Shown one piece after another: positions 34,901-41,649 of a stretch of 64,000 nucleotides of DNA. The stretch lies in contig NZ_FOJF01000003.1 in NCBI RefSeq assembly GCF_900110995.1, forward strand, positions 868,001 through 932,000. The letters run 5' to 3'. The translations under genes and the position numbers were made by a program. Source of the DNA: Chitinophaga sp. YR573. GTDB taxonomy: Bacteria > Bacteroidota > Bacteroidia > Chitinophagales > Chitinophagaceae. The notes under the pieces are model-generated. The model saw nothing but the letters and a program-made list of their open reading frames with translations, was not told where the DNA came from and did not search any database. The number at the start of each line of letters is the position of its first letter. The first letter of the stretch is position 1.

Positions 34901-35054
34901 GACAGGCAAACAACTGTTGGTACCTGTAAACGGACAGCTTACATCCGGAGCATATACGAAAACAGTATCTACGGCTTCACTACCCGCAGGTATCTACCTG
35001 ATAAAACTGGTTCATAATGGTAAAGTGAATAGTCTGAAAATTATCAAGGAGTAA
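31953..35054 (+). CDS. Modular PQQ-type sugar dehydrogenase with Ig-like, DNRLRE and F5/8C domains and a T9SS sorting domain
   Basis: A 1033-residue secreted protein (signal to SASAQ). Residues 25-360 form a GSDH-type propeller (ISSPTSMAFLPDGRILVCQE, HNGGGLSFGNDGKLYVSVGD, WAYGLRNPFTNSIDPVSGKI, NFGWPDQEGTC). Residues 365-450 are an Ig-like domain (ITTQPQSLSVPQGQTATFSV). Residues 455-560 are PKD/cadherin-like and carry FHWWIDFHHANHIHPGP. Residues 655-805 form a DNRLRE-type domain (DAYVRDGTNAAITFGTTDST, YLTFDLTN, TWNNKPA). Residues 810-935 are an F5/8 type C-like carbohydrate-binding domain (AVDNDLNTRWSATGNGQWIQ). Residues 950-1033 are a type IX sorting domain (FTVYPNPAGAFFTVKF). It is probably a cell-surface or released enzyme that oxidises sugars or glycan ends. 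It is a second member of the family of the lipoprotein at 2716-3948. Confidence 0.9.
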   Translation: MKNKLLLPLFLLFLSLSASAQSLPANFQRVQVVTGISSPTSMAFLPDGRILVCQETGQLRVIKNGSLLSAPAITLSVNSSGERGLIGIAVDPGFTTNHYIYLYYTNTSGPHNRVSRFTMTGDIAAAETALLDLPTLDAIYHNGGGLSFGNDGKLYVSVGDNKVGDNAKNLDSYMGKLLRINTDGSVPSGNPFSGGAARSRIWAYGLRNPFTNSIDPVSGKIFIDDVGESTWEEINDASVSGRNFGWPDQEGTCSSGCTGLTNPIYKYSTNRNASPPDGQGCAINGGTFFNGAISNYPATYNGKYFFLDYCGGWINYLNPASPSRTAFATSLGGGLVYLKQGNDGNLYFLSRDNSALYKLIYTGTQAPAITTQPQSLSVPQGQTATFSVVATANPAPTYQWRKNAVNITGATAASYSIANVQPADSGLYSVVVTNTAGSATSSNAKLTVAKPNTLPVATITAPVNNARFRAGDTVLFAGTGTDAEDGTLSANVFHWWIDFHHANHIHPGPQLRDSVKSGSFVISAEGHTETDIWYRILLSVKDSRGELDTSYVEMFPVTSNITLNTQPAGLQVRLNDIPFTTPYSSATLSGMVRPMDAPSPQTLNGVTYIFDHWAHGGARVQNIRITDNDTAFTAIFKAAPAAIILAPVQDAYVRDGTNAAITFGTTDSTFLLTKVSPAGQLNNARETYLTFDLTNTANTVSSVVLKVFGYIEGTTAISVPVGVYPVSSSTWSEKTITWNNKPASDSTLLSSAVLTNDAARYYTWDVTGYVQRELAAGRKKITLALKSQQAHDPRIFLNAKEAGANTPQLAVIVDSAGCTPVNASGDDGNVAANAVDNDLNTRWSATGNGQWIQFCLGSSATVTGVDIAFYKGDTRRAIFDVLVSADGISWTNAATGLQSSGTSLNFESFTFTGRTAKYVRILGHGNNLNEWNSYAEVKIKTTTTGKALKIAAFTVYPNPAGAFFTVKFSLPSNGYTTLAVYDMTGKQLLVPVNGQLTSGAYTKTVSTASLPAGIYLIKLVHNGKVNSLKIIKE

Positions 35055-35109
35055 ATAACTAAGTACAGAGACTGGAACTTTCTTTGGTTTGAATAGGAGA
35101 TAGTTATAG

Positions 35110-35153
35110 AATAAGAGCAAAACCCGCTTCCAGTAGCGGGTTTTGCTCTTATT
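35110..35153. terminator. Intrinsic terminator with 19-base stem
   Basis: A perfect 19-base stem (35110-35128 with 35135-35153) and a 6-base loop lie 55 bases past the stop of the modular dehydrogenase. Confidence 0.9.
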
Positions 35154-35190
35154 ACATCAAATCAGGAGATGAAAATTTATTATTTCCCCG

Positions 35191-35220
35191 TTGTCAATAA
35201 GCTTAGATCGCTTAATTTTG
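35191..35220 (+). promoter_or_regulatory. Candidate Bacteroidota housekeeping promoter
   Basis: TTG at 35191-35193, 19 bases, then TAATTTTG at 35213-35220 match the Bacteroidota -33/-7 consensus (TTTG, about 19, TAnnTTTG). The -7 box ends only 8 bases before the ATG at 35229, which implies a very short or absent 5' leader. Confidence 0.45.
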
Positions 35221-35228
35221 ACTAGCAT

Positions 35229-35807
35229 ATGATCACCAGATTTGAAACATATCTTCGCACACATACCAGTCTGAGCGATGAAGATATTGAACGGATTGCT
35301 TCAGCAGCAATGCCCAGATCCCTTCGCCGCAATGAATTGCTATTGCAGCAGGACCAGGTATGCCGGTATAAAACGTTTATTATAAACGGTTTGTTGCGTA
35401 CTTTTGGTAGAGTTGCAGATGGAAGCGAATATATTTTGCAATTCTCTCCGGAGAATAGCTGGGCATTAGATGCAGAAAGTTATGACCGTGAGACACCTTC
35501 GGTATTTAATATCGCTGCTGTAGAACAAAGTGAGCTACTGCTCTGGAACAAAGCTGATTTTGATCGCTTGTTAACAGACATACCCGAACTGCAAGCTCTT
35601 TCCCGGCAATTGATCTCGCGCAGTAATTACAGCAGCCGGCAGCGACTGTTTACTGCGTTAAGTGCAACGTCGGAAGAAAAATATGAAGATTTTACCCGGA
35701 CTTTTCCTCACTTACTGGCCAGGTTACCCCTACACCTGATTGCGGCTTATCTTGGCATTTCGCTGAAGACGTTGACCCGTATCCGCCATGCACAGTTACA
35801 TCGTTAA
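35229..35807 (+). CDS. Crp/Fnr-family transcriptional regulator
   Basis: A 192-residue protein: cyclic-nucleotide-binding-like fold (SLRRNELLLQQDQVCRYKTF, INGLLRTFGRVADGSEYILQ, FSPENSWALDAESYDRETPS) and a C-terminal HTH (LPLHLIAAYLGISLKTLTRI). The effector pocket lacks the Arg/Ser set that binds cAMP, as usual in Bacteroidota members of this class. It lies 77 bases before an SDR-type oxidoreductase on the same strand, so it probably regulates that gene. Confidence 0.9.
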   Translation: MITRFETYLRTHTSLSDEDIERIASAAMPRSLRRNELLLQQDQVCRYKTFIINGLLRTFGRVADGSEYILQFSPENSWALDAESYDRETPSVFNIAAVEQSELLLWNKADFDRLLTDIPELQALSRQLISRSNYSSRQRLFTALSATSEEKYEDFTRTFPHLLARLPLHLIAAYLGISLKTLTRIRHAQLHR

Positions 35808-35884
35808 GTAGAAATATGGTCAAATGACCACTTTTCCCAAAATGTTTTGACTCAATTTTGTATCCATAATTAAGTCATTCATTT

Positions 35885-36772
35885 ATGCGTGTATTTGTAA
35901 CAGGAGCTTCCGGATTTGTAGGCTCCGCCATCGTTAAAGAACTCTTACAGGCCGGGCACCAGGTGCTTGGTATGGTCCGCACGGACAGTGCTGCCGAAGA
36001 ATTAATCAAAGCCGGTGCTGAGGTGCATCGAGGCAACCTTGATGATCTGGAAAGTATAAAAAAAGGTGCTGCACAATGTGATGCCGTCATTCATACCGCT
36101 TTTAATCATGATTTTACCCGTTATAAGGCCAATTGTGAGAACGATCGCCTGGTGATACTGGCATTAGGTGAGGTACTTGCCGGTTCGGGGCATCCGTTGG
36201 TTATTACATCAGCAATGGGCCTGCTGAATTATGGAAGGCTGGTGACCGAAAACGACACACCTGTCGGCTCTGATGTGATGCCACGTGCAGCTTCGGAAGA
36301 AGCGGCAAATGCTGTTGCCGGGCAAGGGGTAAACACCTATATTGTAAGGCTTCCGCTAACAGTGCATGACAAGGACGATCATGGTTTTATTCCAATCGTC
36401 ATTGGTATTGCAAAAGAAAAGGGTGAATCAGTTTATATTGGAGAAGGGCATAATCGCTGGCCTGCTGTTCATCGTCTGGATGCCGCTGTTTTGTATCGTT
36501 TGATAGTTGAAAAGCAGCCCGGGCAAAAGGTTTATCATGCTGTTGCTGAGGAAGGTATCCCATTCCGGCAAATTGCTATGGCTATTGGACAAGGGGTACA
36601 TTTACCTACTGTGAGCAAAGACGGGGAAGATGCCGGGGCCCATTTTGGCTGGTTTAAACATTTTGCTACTATTGATTGTCCGACATCAAGTGAGCAAAGT
36701 CGTAAATCGTTAGGCTGGGAGCCAAAGCACCCGGGACTATTCGATGACCTGATCCCGGGTGTGTATTTCTAA
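35885..36772 (+). CDS. NAD(P)-dependent extended SDR (epimerase/dehydratase-like) protein
   Basis: A 295-residue Rossmann protein with the extended/atypical SDR nucleotide motif GASGFVGSA (residues 7-15). It continues with a short ADDH-like acidic stretch (GNLDDL) and AVIHTAF. The canonical Tyr-x3-Lys pair is not clear: the expected region reads SAMGLLNYGRLVTENDTP, so it may be a non-catalytic or NmrA-like sensor or an enzyme of another subtype. Its C-terminus (SSEQSRKSLGWEPKHPGLFD) is like epimerase-family proteins. It follows the Crp/Fnr regulator and ends at a strong terminator. Substrate unknown. Confidence 0.82.
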   Translation: MRVFVTGASGFVGSAIVKELLQAGHQVLGMVRTDSAAEELIKAGAEVHRGNLDDLESIKKGAAQCDAVIHTAFNHDFTRYKANCENDRLVILALGEVLAGSGHPLVITSAMGLLNYGRLVTENDTPVGSDVMPRAASEEAANAVAGQGVNTYIVRLPLTVHDKDDHGFIPIVIGIAKEKGESVYIGEGHNRWPAVHRLDAAVLYRLIVEKQPGQKVYHAVAEEGIPFRQIAMAIGQGVHLPTVSKDGEDAGAHFGWFKHFATIDCPTSSEQSRKSLGWEPKHPGLFDDLIPGVYF

Positions 36773-36780
36773 ATACTTTG

Positions 36781-36819
36781 AAAAAATAAAACCTGCTATT
36801 ACGGCAGGTTTTATTTTTT
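36781..36819. terminator. Bidirectional intrinsic terminator
   Basis: A perfect 16-base stem (36781-36796 with 36804-36819), 7-base loop, A- and T-run ends, between the convergent SDR gene and the small secreted-protein gene. Confidence 0.9.
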
Positions 36820-36865
36820 CTTGTAAGATAATTTTGTTGGTATAAGAGGCGTCTATTGTAACTAA

Positions 36866-37255
36866 TCAAAGTGCGCCGATGAACTCTAAGCAATACCCGG
36901 GAGAGCAAGCAGTGCTAATATGAAAATATGTTCCCGCGATGGACGTTTGAGCCTTCATACCCACAGCCAGGTAGTTGTTAGTAGAGGCTAGCGTATAAGA
37001 ATAAGTGCCTAACGAAGTTCCACTCAGTGTTGAAAACGTGATACTGTATGGAGTAGTTCCGCTACCACTTATTGAATAGGCAATGGTGCCTGCTGGTTGG
37101 CCTGCTCCCGGTGTGCCGTCTGTAGTGCCGGTGATTGGAAAGGAGAACGTGCGCAACTCCTTTTTGATAACAGGGGCATCAGAACGTACAGGGGCAAAGC
37201 TGGATAACGACAGGAAAAGGCATAGCATTAATGCGATGGGAAACAAATTCTTCAT
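36866..37255 (-). CDS. Small secreted hypothetical protein
   Basis: A 129-residue protein with a signal peptide (MKNLFPIALMLCLFLSLSSFA). The mature part is rich in Gly, Ser and Thr with alternating beta-strand patterns (GTTDGTPGAGQPAGTIAYS, YSITFSTLSGTSLGTYSYTL) and two Cys near the C-terminus (STACSPGYCLEF) that could form a disulphide. I do not recognise the family. It is monocistronic. Confidence 0.65.
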   Translation of the reverse strand: MKNLFPIALMLCLFLSLSSFAPVRSDAPVIKKELRTFSFPITGTTDGTPGAGQPAGTIAYSISGSGTTPYSITFSTLSGTSLGTYSYTLASTNNYLAVGMKAQTSIAGTYFHISTACSPGYCLEFIGAL

Positions 37256-37360
37256 GGTAAATTGGTTTAAACGAGGGTTAAAAAATATCCTAACGAATAT
37301 AAGTATTTCCAGTAATACTACAATTGCTAAACATTTGCTGATTTAAATTACCCGGTAAAT

Positions 37361-37385
37361 ACAGCAAAGGAAATCCCTTTGCTGT
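37361..37385 (+). terminator. Hairpin followed by T-run just before the MutT-like gene
   Basis: A 10-base stem (37361-37370 with 37376-37385), 5-base loop, then ATTTTTATTTT. It points to plus-strand transcription but lies 28 bases before the Nudix ATG, so it either stops read-through or is a leader attenuator. Confidence 0.55.
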
Positions 37386-37413
37386 ATTTTTATTTTCTTG
37401 TTATTTTAGCTCC

Positions 37414-37818
37414 ATGAATCACATTGATTGCGTCGGATTGGTCGTTGTACAAAACAGGAAATTATTACTCGCTTTTAGCAGGAACAAGCAGGCCTGGTAT
37501 TTACCAGGTGGTAAAATAGATGCAGGAGAGACTGCCCTTGCTGCGCTGCAGCGTGAAATTAATGAAGAGCTGAACATCTTTATTGCCGCAGAAAGTCTCC
37601 AATGGTATTGTCATATTACAGCCCCTGCTTTCGGGGAAGTTAATCTGGTGATGGAGCAGGAGTGTTTCCTGCATCAACTCACACAAATACCGGTTCCTTC
37701 TTCGGAAATCGGTGATATCAGGTATTTTGACCTGGATACTTACCGGAAAGAGGAACATCAGGTACCTGGTGTACTGATTGTTTTTGAAAAGTTGCGGCAG
37801 GATGGTTGGGTTGATTAG
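37414..37818 (+). CDS. MutT-type Nudix hydrolase
   Basis: A 134-residue single-domain protein with an intact Nudix box, GGKIDAGETALAALQREINE followed by ELNI, including all metal-binding glutamates, unlike the fused Nudix domain at 8851-10422. It should cleave a nucleoside diphosphate linked to a moiety X; the substrate is not evident. No signal peptide. It is followed by a repeat protein 65 bases on, possibly under its own promoter. Confidence 0.9.
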   Translation: MNHIDCVGLVVVQNRKLLLAFSRNKQAWYLPGGKIDAGETALAALQREINEELNIFIAAESLQWYCHITAPAFGEVNLVMEQECFLHQLTQIPVPSSEIGDIRYFDLDTYRKEEHQVPGVLIVFEKLRQDGWVD

Positions 37819-37883
37819 TTTATGTAGATCATTTGTAGTTGTTACTATTTACCAATCCATATTGAGAATACTTATTTTTGAGA

Positions 37884-38822
37884 ATGCTTTTTTCAGACAT
37901 GAGTAATATTGAAGGGAAATCAAATGAGGAGCTGCGTGACCTGATCAGGTACACAGATTGCGGGCAACAGGCAGCGGAACAGCTGTTGAAGCAGGATCCG
38001 TCAAACGAGGATCTGCGTTACATAATCGAGTACACAGATTATAAACAACAGGCGGGAGAACTGCTGCTGAAACAGGACCCGTCAAATGAGGAGCTGCGTT
38101 ACCTGATTGAGTATACAGATTACAAGCAAGAAGCTTGGGAGCAGCTGCTAAAGCAGTATGTGAGTAAGGAAGATCTGTGTTACCTGATCTACTATACAGA
38201 TTACAAACAAATGGCCTGGGAGGAGCTACTGAAGCAGGGGCCGTCAAACGAGGATCTGCGTTACCTGGTCCGGTACACGGATTACAGGCAACAGGCTGCG
38301 GAACAGCTATTTGAGCAGGCTCCATCAAACGAAGATCTGCGTCACCTGATCGAGTATTCAGATTACAAACAACGGGCCTGGGAACAACTGCTGAAGCAGG
38401 GGCCGTCAAATGAGGACCTGCGTTACCTGATGCGGTACACAAAGTATAAACAACAGGCAGGGGAGCAGTTGCTGAAGCAGACTCCATCAAACGAGGACCT
38501 TCGTGACCTGATCTGGTACACAAAGTATAAACAACAGGCAGGGGAGCAGCTGCTGAAGCGGGCTCCGTCAAACGAGGGCCTTCGTGATCTGATCCGGTAT
38601 ACAGAATACAAACAACAGGCGTGGGAGCAGCTGCTGAAGCAGGCCCCATCAAATGAGGACCTTCGTTACCTGATCGAGTACTCAGATTACAAACAACAGG
38701 CTTGGGAACAGTTGTTGAAGCAGGTTCCGTCAAACAGGGATTTGCGTTACCTGATCCAGTTCACAACATACAGGGAACAGGCAGGGGAGCAGTTGTTGAA
38801 GCAGGAACCGTCTGATGAGTAA
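37884..38822 (+). CDS. Tandem-repeat alpha-solenoid-like protein (eleven 27-residue units)
   Basis: About 312 residues from the ATG at 37884; the ATG at 37899 (MSNIEGK) is equally plausible, because TATTTTTG at 37873-37880 resembles a -7 promoter box. After a short head come eleven full copies of a 27-residue unit with consensus SNEDLRYLIEYTDYKQQAWE followed by QLLKQ-x-P, then a partial S-D-E at the end. Each unit is predicted as two short helices with an x-Pro turn, so it should form a right-handed alpha-solenoid, like HEAT or leucine-rich-variant repeats. No signal peptide or membrane helix; Gln, Glu, Tyr and Lys dominate. Probably a protein- or nucleic-acid-binding scaffold. I do not recognise a named family. 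The DNA units are very alike, so the array is recent. Confidence 0.8.
   Translation: MLFSDMSNIEGKSNEELRDLIRYTDCGQQAAEQLLKQDPSNEDLRYIIEYTDYKQQAGELLLKQDPSNEELRYLIEYTDYKQEAWEQLLKQYVSKEDLCYLIYYTDYKQMAWEELLKQGPSNEDLRYLVRYTDYRQQAAEQLFEQAPSNEDLRHLIEYSDYKQRAWEQLLKQGPSNEDLRYLMRYTKYKQQAGEQLLKQTPSNEDLRDLIWYTKYKQQAGEQLLKRAPSNEGLRDLIRYTEYKQQAWEQLLKQAPSNEDLRYLIEYSDYKQQAWEQLLKQVPSNRDLRYLIQFTTYREQAGEQLLKQEPSDE
37920..38810 (+). repeat. Coding tandem repeat, 11 x 81 bases
   Basis: Eleven contiguous 81-base units, in frame, start at 37920. Between units the most frequent changes fall at residues 7, 10, 13-14, 19 and 26 of the 27-residue unit, while the segments around LLKQ and SNEDLR stay nearly fixed at the DNA level. 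Confidence 0.9.
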
Positions 38823-38858
38823 TATAGCATCAATAAATGTAGCATTAACTTAAAATAG

Positions 38859-38883
38859 CAACCCCGCTCTAGTAACGGGGTTG
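38859..38883. terminator. Bidirectional hairpin terminator
   Basis: An 8-base GC-rich stem (38859-38866 with 38876-38883), 9-base loop, between the convergent repeat-protein and NTF2-like genes. The minus-strand side is followed by CTATTTTAAG. Confidence 0.65.
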
Positions 38884-38905
38884 TGTTCGATTGCAATATA
38901 TTGCG

Positions 38906-39439
38906 TTACTTATGCTTGCTTAACTTTTGTCTTTCATTAAGTGTTGGCTGCTCAAAGTATTCTGAAAGTTCTAAAGAATAGATGACACTCGTAATTTTCC
39001 ATTTTCCGTCTCTTTTTATTAATGTCAGGTATTTTCCACCCCAGTTAGTCATCTTGTTATTTGCCCAAAAACTATAATCCATCGTTACTGATGCAACTGT
39101 TCCGTCTTCAACTATCCGAATGTTGTCAAACTTATCTTCGGTTGATGTATATCTGAATAAAGACCTTAAAAAACCTTTGTAGCTTCCTGAGAAGTAATTA
39201 CTGCTCACGGCTTTTTTTTCTATTTCTCTGGCTTGAGATCTGTCCTTAATTGCAGCACACCAGGTAACGACTCCGTCATTGAACAATTCATAGAATGAAG
39301 TGGAATCCTTTTCGATCACACTTTTTGAATACTTATCTATCAGGATACTTATTTCTTTTTTATTGTCTGTTGTTTGCTGTGCAATTGACTGCTGAGCTAT
39401 CGTCAAAAATATAATTGTCAGTAGTGTTATAGTTTTCAT
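38906..39439 (-). CDS. Exported NTF2-like (DUF4440/SnoaL-type) protein
   Basis: A 177-residue protein with signal MKTITLLTIIFLTIAQQSIA. The mature part has the cone-shaped NTF2 pattern: an N-terminal helix (EISILIDKYSKSVIEKDSTS), ...FYELFNDGVVTWCAAIKD, and C-terminal strands ASVTMDYSFWANNKMTNWGG, LTLIKRDGKWKITSVIYS. Members of this broad family bind small molecules or act as nuclease inhibitors, ketosteroid isomerases or polymer-binding proteins; no catalytic Asp/His pair is certain here. It follows a degraded Crp/Fnr gene 27 bases upstream on the same strand. Confidence 0.75.
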   Translation of the reverse strand: MKTITLLTIIFLTIAQQSIAQQTTDNKKEISILIDKYSKSVIEKDSTSFYELFNDGVVTWCAAIKDRSQAREIEKKAVSSNYFSGSYKGFLRSLFRYTSTEDKFDNIRIVEDGTVASVTMDYSFWANNKMTNWGGKYLTLIKRDGKWKITSVIYSLELSEYFEQPTLNERQKLSKHK

Positions 39440-39466
39440 TTTACAAAGGTCCGTTAAAAGAACGCT

Positions 39467-39811
39467 TTATTTATTGATGTATGTTAAGAGTTTGATCCTG
39501 CTCAGGGATTCTGGTTTAATGCCTAAATAAGAAGCAATATCAAAATAAAAATCATTATTAAATTCATCCTCGTTATTCCTGATATATGATCTAAAGGTCC
39601 CTGAAGATACAAATGCAATAAAATTACAAACAGCACCTTCGCGAATCAGGGACTCTTTCTTCTTTAAGCTTTTTGTCTTCAACCGGGCATAAAACGTTTC
39701 AAAATGGTTCTGATCTAAACCTAACTTTCCGGTAAATAAAGCGATTAACGATTCCATGACTTCAATTGACTTGTAAGATGATTCAAAGGTATCATTTAAT
39801 CTTGCTATCAT
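39467..39811 (-). pseudogene. Crp/Fnr-family regulator with internal deletion
   Basis: The frame encodes 114 residues (or 96 from ATG at 39757, MESLIALFTGKLGLD, the usual family start). The N-terminal half follows Crp/Fnr (FYARLKTKSLKKKESLIREG, VCNFIAFVSSGTFRSYIRNN). Immediately after EFNNDFYF it jumps to DIASYLGIKPESLSRI, the recognition helix of the C-terminal HTH. About 75-90 residues (rest of the beta barrel, the dimer helix and the start of the HTH) are missing; the joint is near base 39541 and the frame is kept. The product could not dimerise or bind an effector, so it is probably non-functional. Complete homologues in this window (35229-35807) are 192 residues. Confidence 0.75.
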
Positions 39812-39881
39812 CCACGATCTTATCGCCAGTTTACCATGTTATCGTTTAAAGCAACCCGGCTTTTATTTGGGTTGAAGAATT

Positions 39882-39910
39882 AACTGCTGCCCCGTTTTGA
39901 GGCAGCAGTT
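39882..39910 (-). terminator. Terminator of the second SusCD operon
   Basis: A 10-base stem (39882-39891 with 39901-39910), 9-base loop, directly past the SusD stop at 39917. A weaker stem lies just beyond (AACCC/GGGTT at about 39853-39873). Confidence 0.7.
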
Positions 39911-39916
39911 GATGTA

Positions 39917-41638
39917 TTAATTATAGCCCGGATTTTGTACGAATTGTGGGTTAGCGCCCATGATATCGCGGCCTATCGGGAATATGGCCGTGTGGTCATC
40001 CGGGTCTGGCTGTTTATCCCACCAGGTACCGGTGTTAAATACGCCCCAGCGGATCAGATCTGTACGGCGGCGGTTCTCACCTAAGAACTCGCGGCCCCAT
40101 TCATCGAGCATTTCCTGGTCGTTGAGCTGACTGCCATCAGGGTTATACAGACTAGGGGAACCAGCCGGATAGTTTCTCGTACGTACTGCATTCAGTAATA
40201 TTGCTGCACCTGCCTTATCTCCTGCACGGTATTTACATTCAGCCAATGAATAATAGATTTCCGACAAACGTATCTCAGCATAAGCCGATGTGATACGGTT
40301 AGGATCCGGAGTAGGGTATAAAGGATATTTGAGGAAGAAGACGCCTGAGTTATGATCGGCATGATTCATATCCGATTCCTTATCGGCAATTGGATGCCCG
40401 GGTTTTGAATCGAGGAACCATCCAACCTGATCGCGGATAAACAGCGGATAAGAGCCCTTATTGCCACGAACGGTATCGGTGACGGTGTTACCATTCACTA
40501 CGCGCTGATAGGGCAGGTAGCCGTACAGAAACATGCCTTCACGTTTACTGTTGCCGAGGTTTTTGTAAAGTTTCAGGCGATAGTCGTCGGGATAGCGCTG
40601 GAACTTAACGAAAGGCTTGCCTGGTTTAAAGGTATATTCAACGCTGTCCACATCTCTGCCGGGTTGAAGTGCGTATTTCGGGTTAGCCTGACCGAAGTCC
40701 GTAAAGCCACAGTATAATGGAGCCGCGTCGTAAGTCATTGCGAAAAAATACATGCCGCCATCATATTGCCAGTGCGTGCGTGAAAGACTGGATGGGAAGC
40801 CATAAATCGTCTCTGAATTGACCGTAGTGTTGGTATAATCGAATGGTGCATCCCAGCGGGTATCAAGCTGATAGGTGCCGTATTTACCGTCTATGATGTC
40901 CTGGCAAACCGTGGCGCAATCGCTGAACTTGTCCTGGTTGATGTACGCTTTGGCATTCAGATACAGGCGTGCAAGTAATGCTGCTGCCCCGGCCTGTGTC
41001 CAGCGGCCGATGCCTTTATCGCCCAGTGTTTCGCGTTTTGGCAGATCTGGTAATGCTGCTTTCAATTCGGATTCAATGTATTTGAAAGTTTCTTCCGGAG
41101 GGGATTGCTTGTTGCCGGTGGTGGTATGTTTTACATCGGTTATGATTTCGATATTGCGGTAAAAATCAAATGCTCTTAAATAGAACCATGCTCTCAGTGT
41201 TCTGAGTTCTGCTTTAAAATCAGCCAGCTCGGTTGCTGTAACGTTCAGGTTAGTCGGGTCGGATATCCCTTCCATATCCTGGAGGGAATTTGTTGCAAGT
41301 ACGATACCCTGGTAAAAGGCTGTCCAGGCGCCGTTGGTGAAACCGTCCTGCGTGGTCCATGTATGATAGTGCATGCGCTGGTAATAGTTACCATCCTGCC
41401 AGTCGCCCTGACGGTTGTAGGTGCCTAGCTCGTCGGTGCTGTTCTCACCTGCGGCGTAAGTGTCATTCCCCTGGATGCTCCAGTAGGCGTGTTCGAATGG
41501 CCGTAAAAAATCCCTGATTACATCATCACGCCTGGTGAGGAACTGGGATACATCAACTCTGTCATAAACATGTTCATCCAGTTTTGTGCAAGCACTCAAA
41601 ATCAGCACGGTGATCAATACTATATATTTCTTTTTCAT
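39917..41638 (-). CDS. SusD/RagB-family nutrient-binding lipoprotein
   Basis: A 573-residue lipoprotein with signal MKKKYIVLITVLILSAC (Cys17). SusD marks: DDVIRDFLRPFEHAYWSIQG near the start, ELRTLRAWFYLRAFDFYRNI, AAALLARLYLNAKAYI, and the end DEWGREFLGENRRRTDLIRW with IFPIGRDIMGANPQFVQNPG. It begins 11 bases after the SusC stop. No glycan enzyme is encoded nearby, so the ligand is unknown. The divergent regulator at 45031-46641 probably controls the pair. Confidence 0.94.
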   Translation of the reverse strand: MKKKYIVLITVLILSACTKLDEHVYDRVDVSQFLTRRDDVIRDFLRPFEHAYWSIQGNDTYAAGENSTDELGTYNRQGDWQDGNYYQRMHYHTWTTQDGFTNGAWTAFYQGIVLATNSLQDMEGISDPTNLNVTATELADFKAELRTLRAWFYLRAFDFYRNIEIITDVKHTTTGNKQSPPEETFKYIESELKAALPDLPKRETLGDKGIGRWTQAGAAALLARLYLNAKAYINQDKFSDCATVCQDIIDGKYGTYQLDTRWDAPFDYTNTTVNSETIYGFPSSLSRTHWQYDGGMYFFAMTYDAAPLYCGFTDFGQANPKYALQPGRDVDSVEYTFKPGKPFVKFQRYPDDYRLKLYKNLGNSKREGMFLYGYLPYQRVVNGNTVTDTVRGNKGSYPLFIRDQVGWFLDSKPGHPIADKESDMNHADHNSGVFFLKYPLYPTPDPNRITSAYAEIRLSEIYYSLAECKYRAGDKAGAAILLNAVRTRNYPAGSPSLYNPDGSQLNDQEMLDEWGREFLGENRRRTDLIRWGVFNTGTWWDKQPDPDDHTAIFPIGRDIMGANPQFVQNPGYN

Positions 41639-41649
41639 CAGTTAGTTGT

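Noticed and set aside
37945-38733. A 262-codon open frame on the minus strand across the repeat array
   Set aside because: It is a shadow of the 81-base coding repeats; its Pro, Ala, Val and Thr-rich text is the complement of biased plus-strand codons and has no signal or domain.
37920-38810. Tandem repeats as a possible CRISPR array
   Set aside because: The units are contiguous with no spacers and keep an open reading frame with protein-level conservation.
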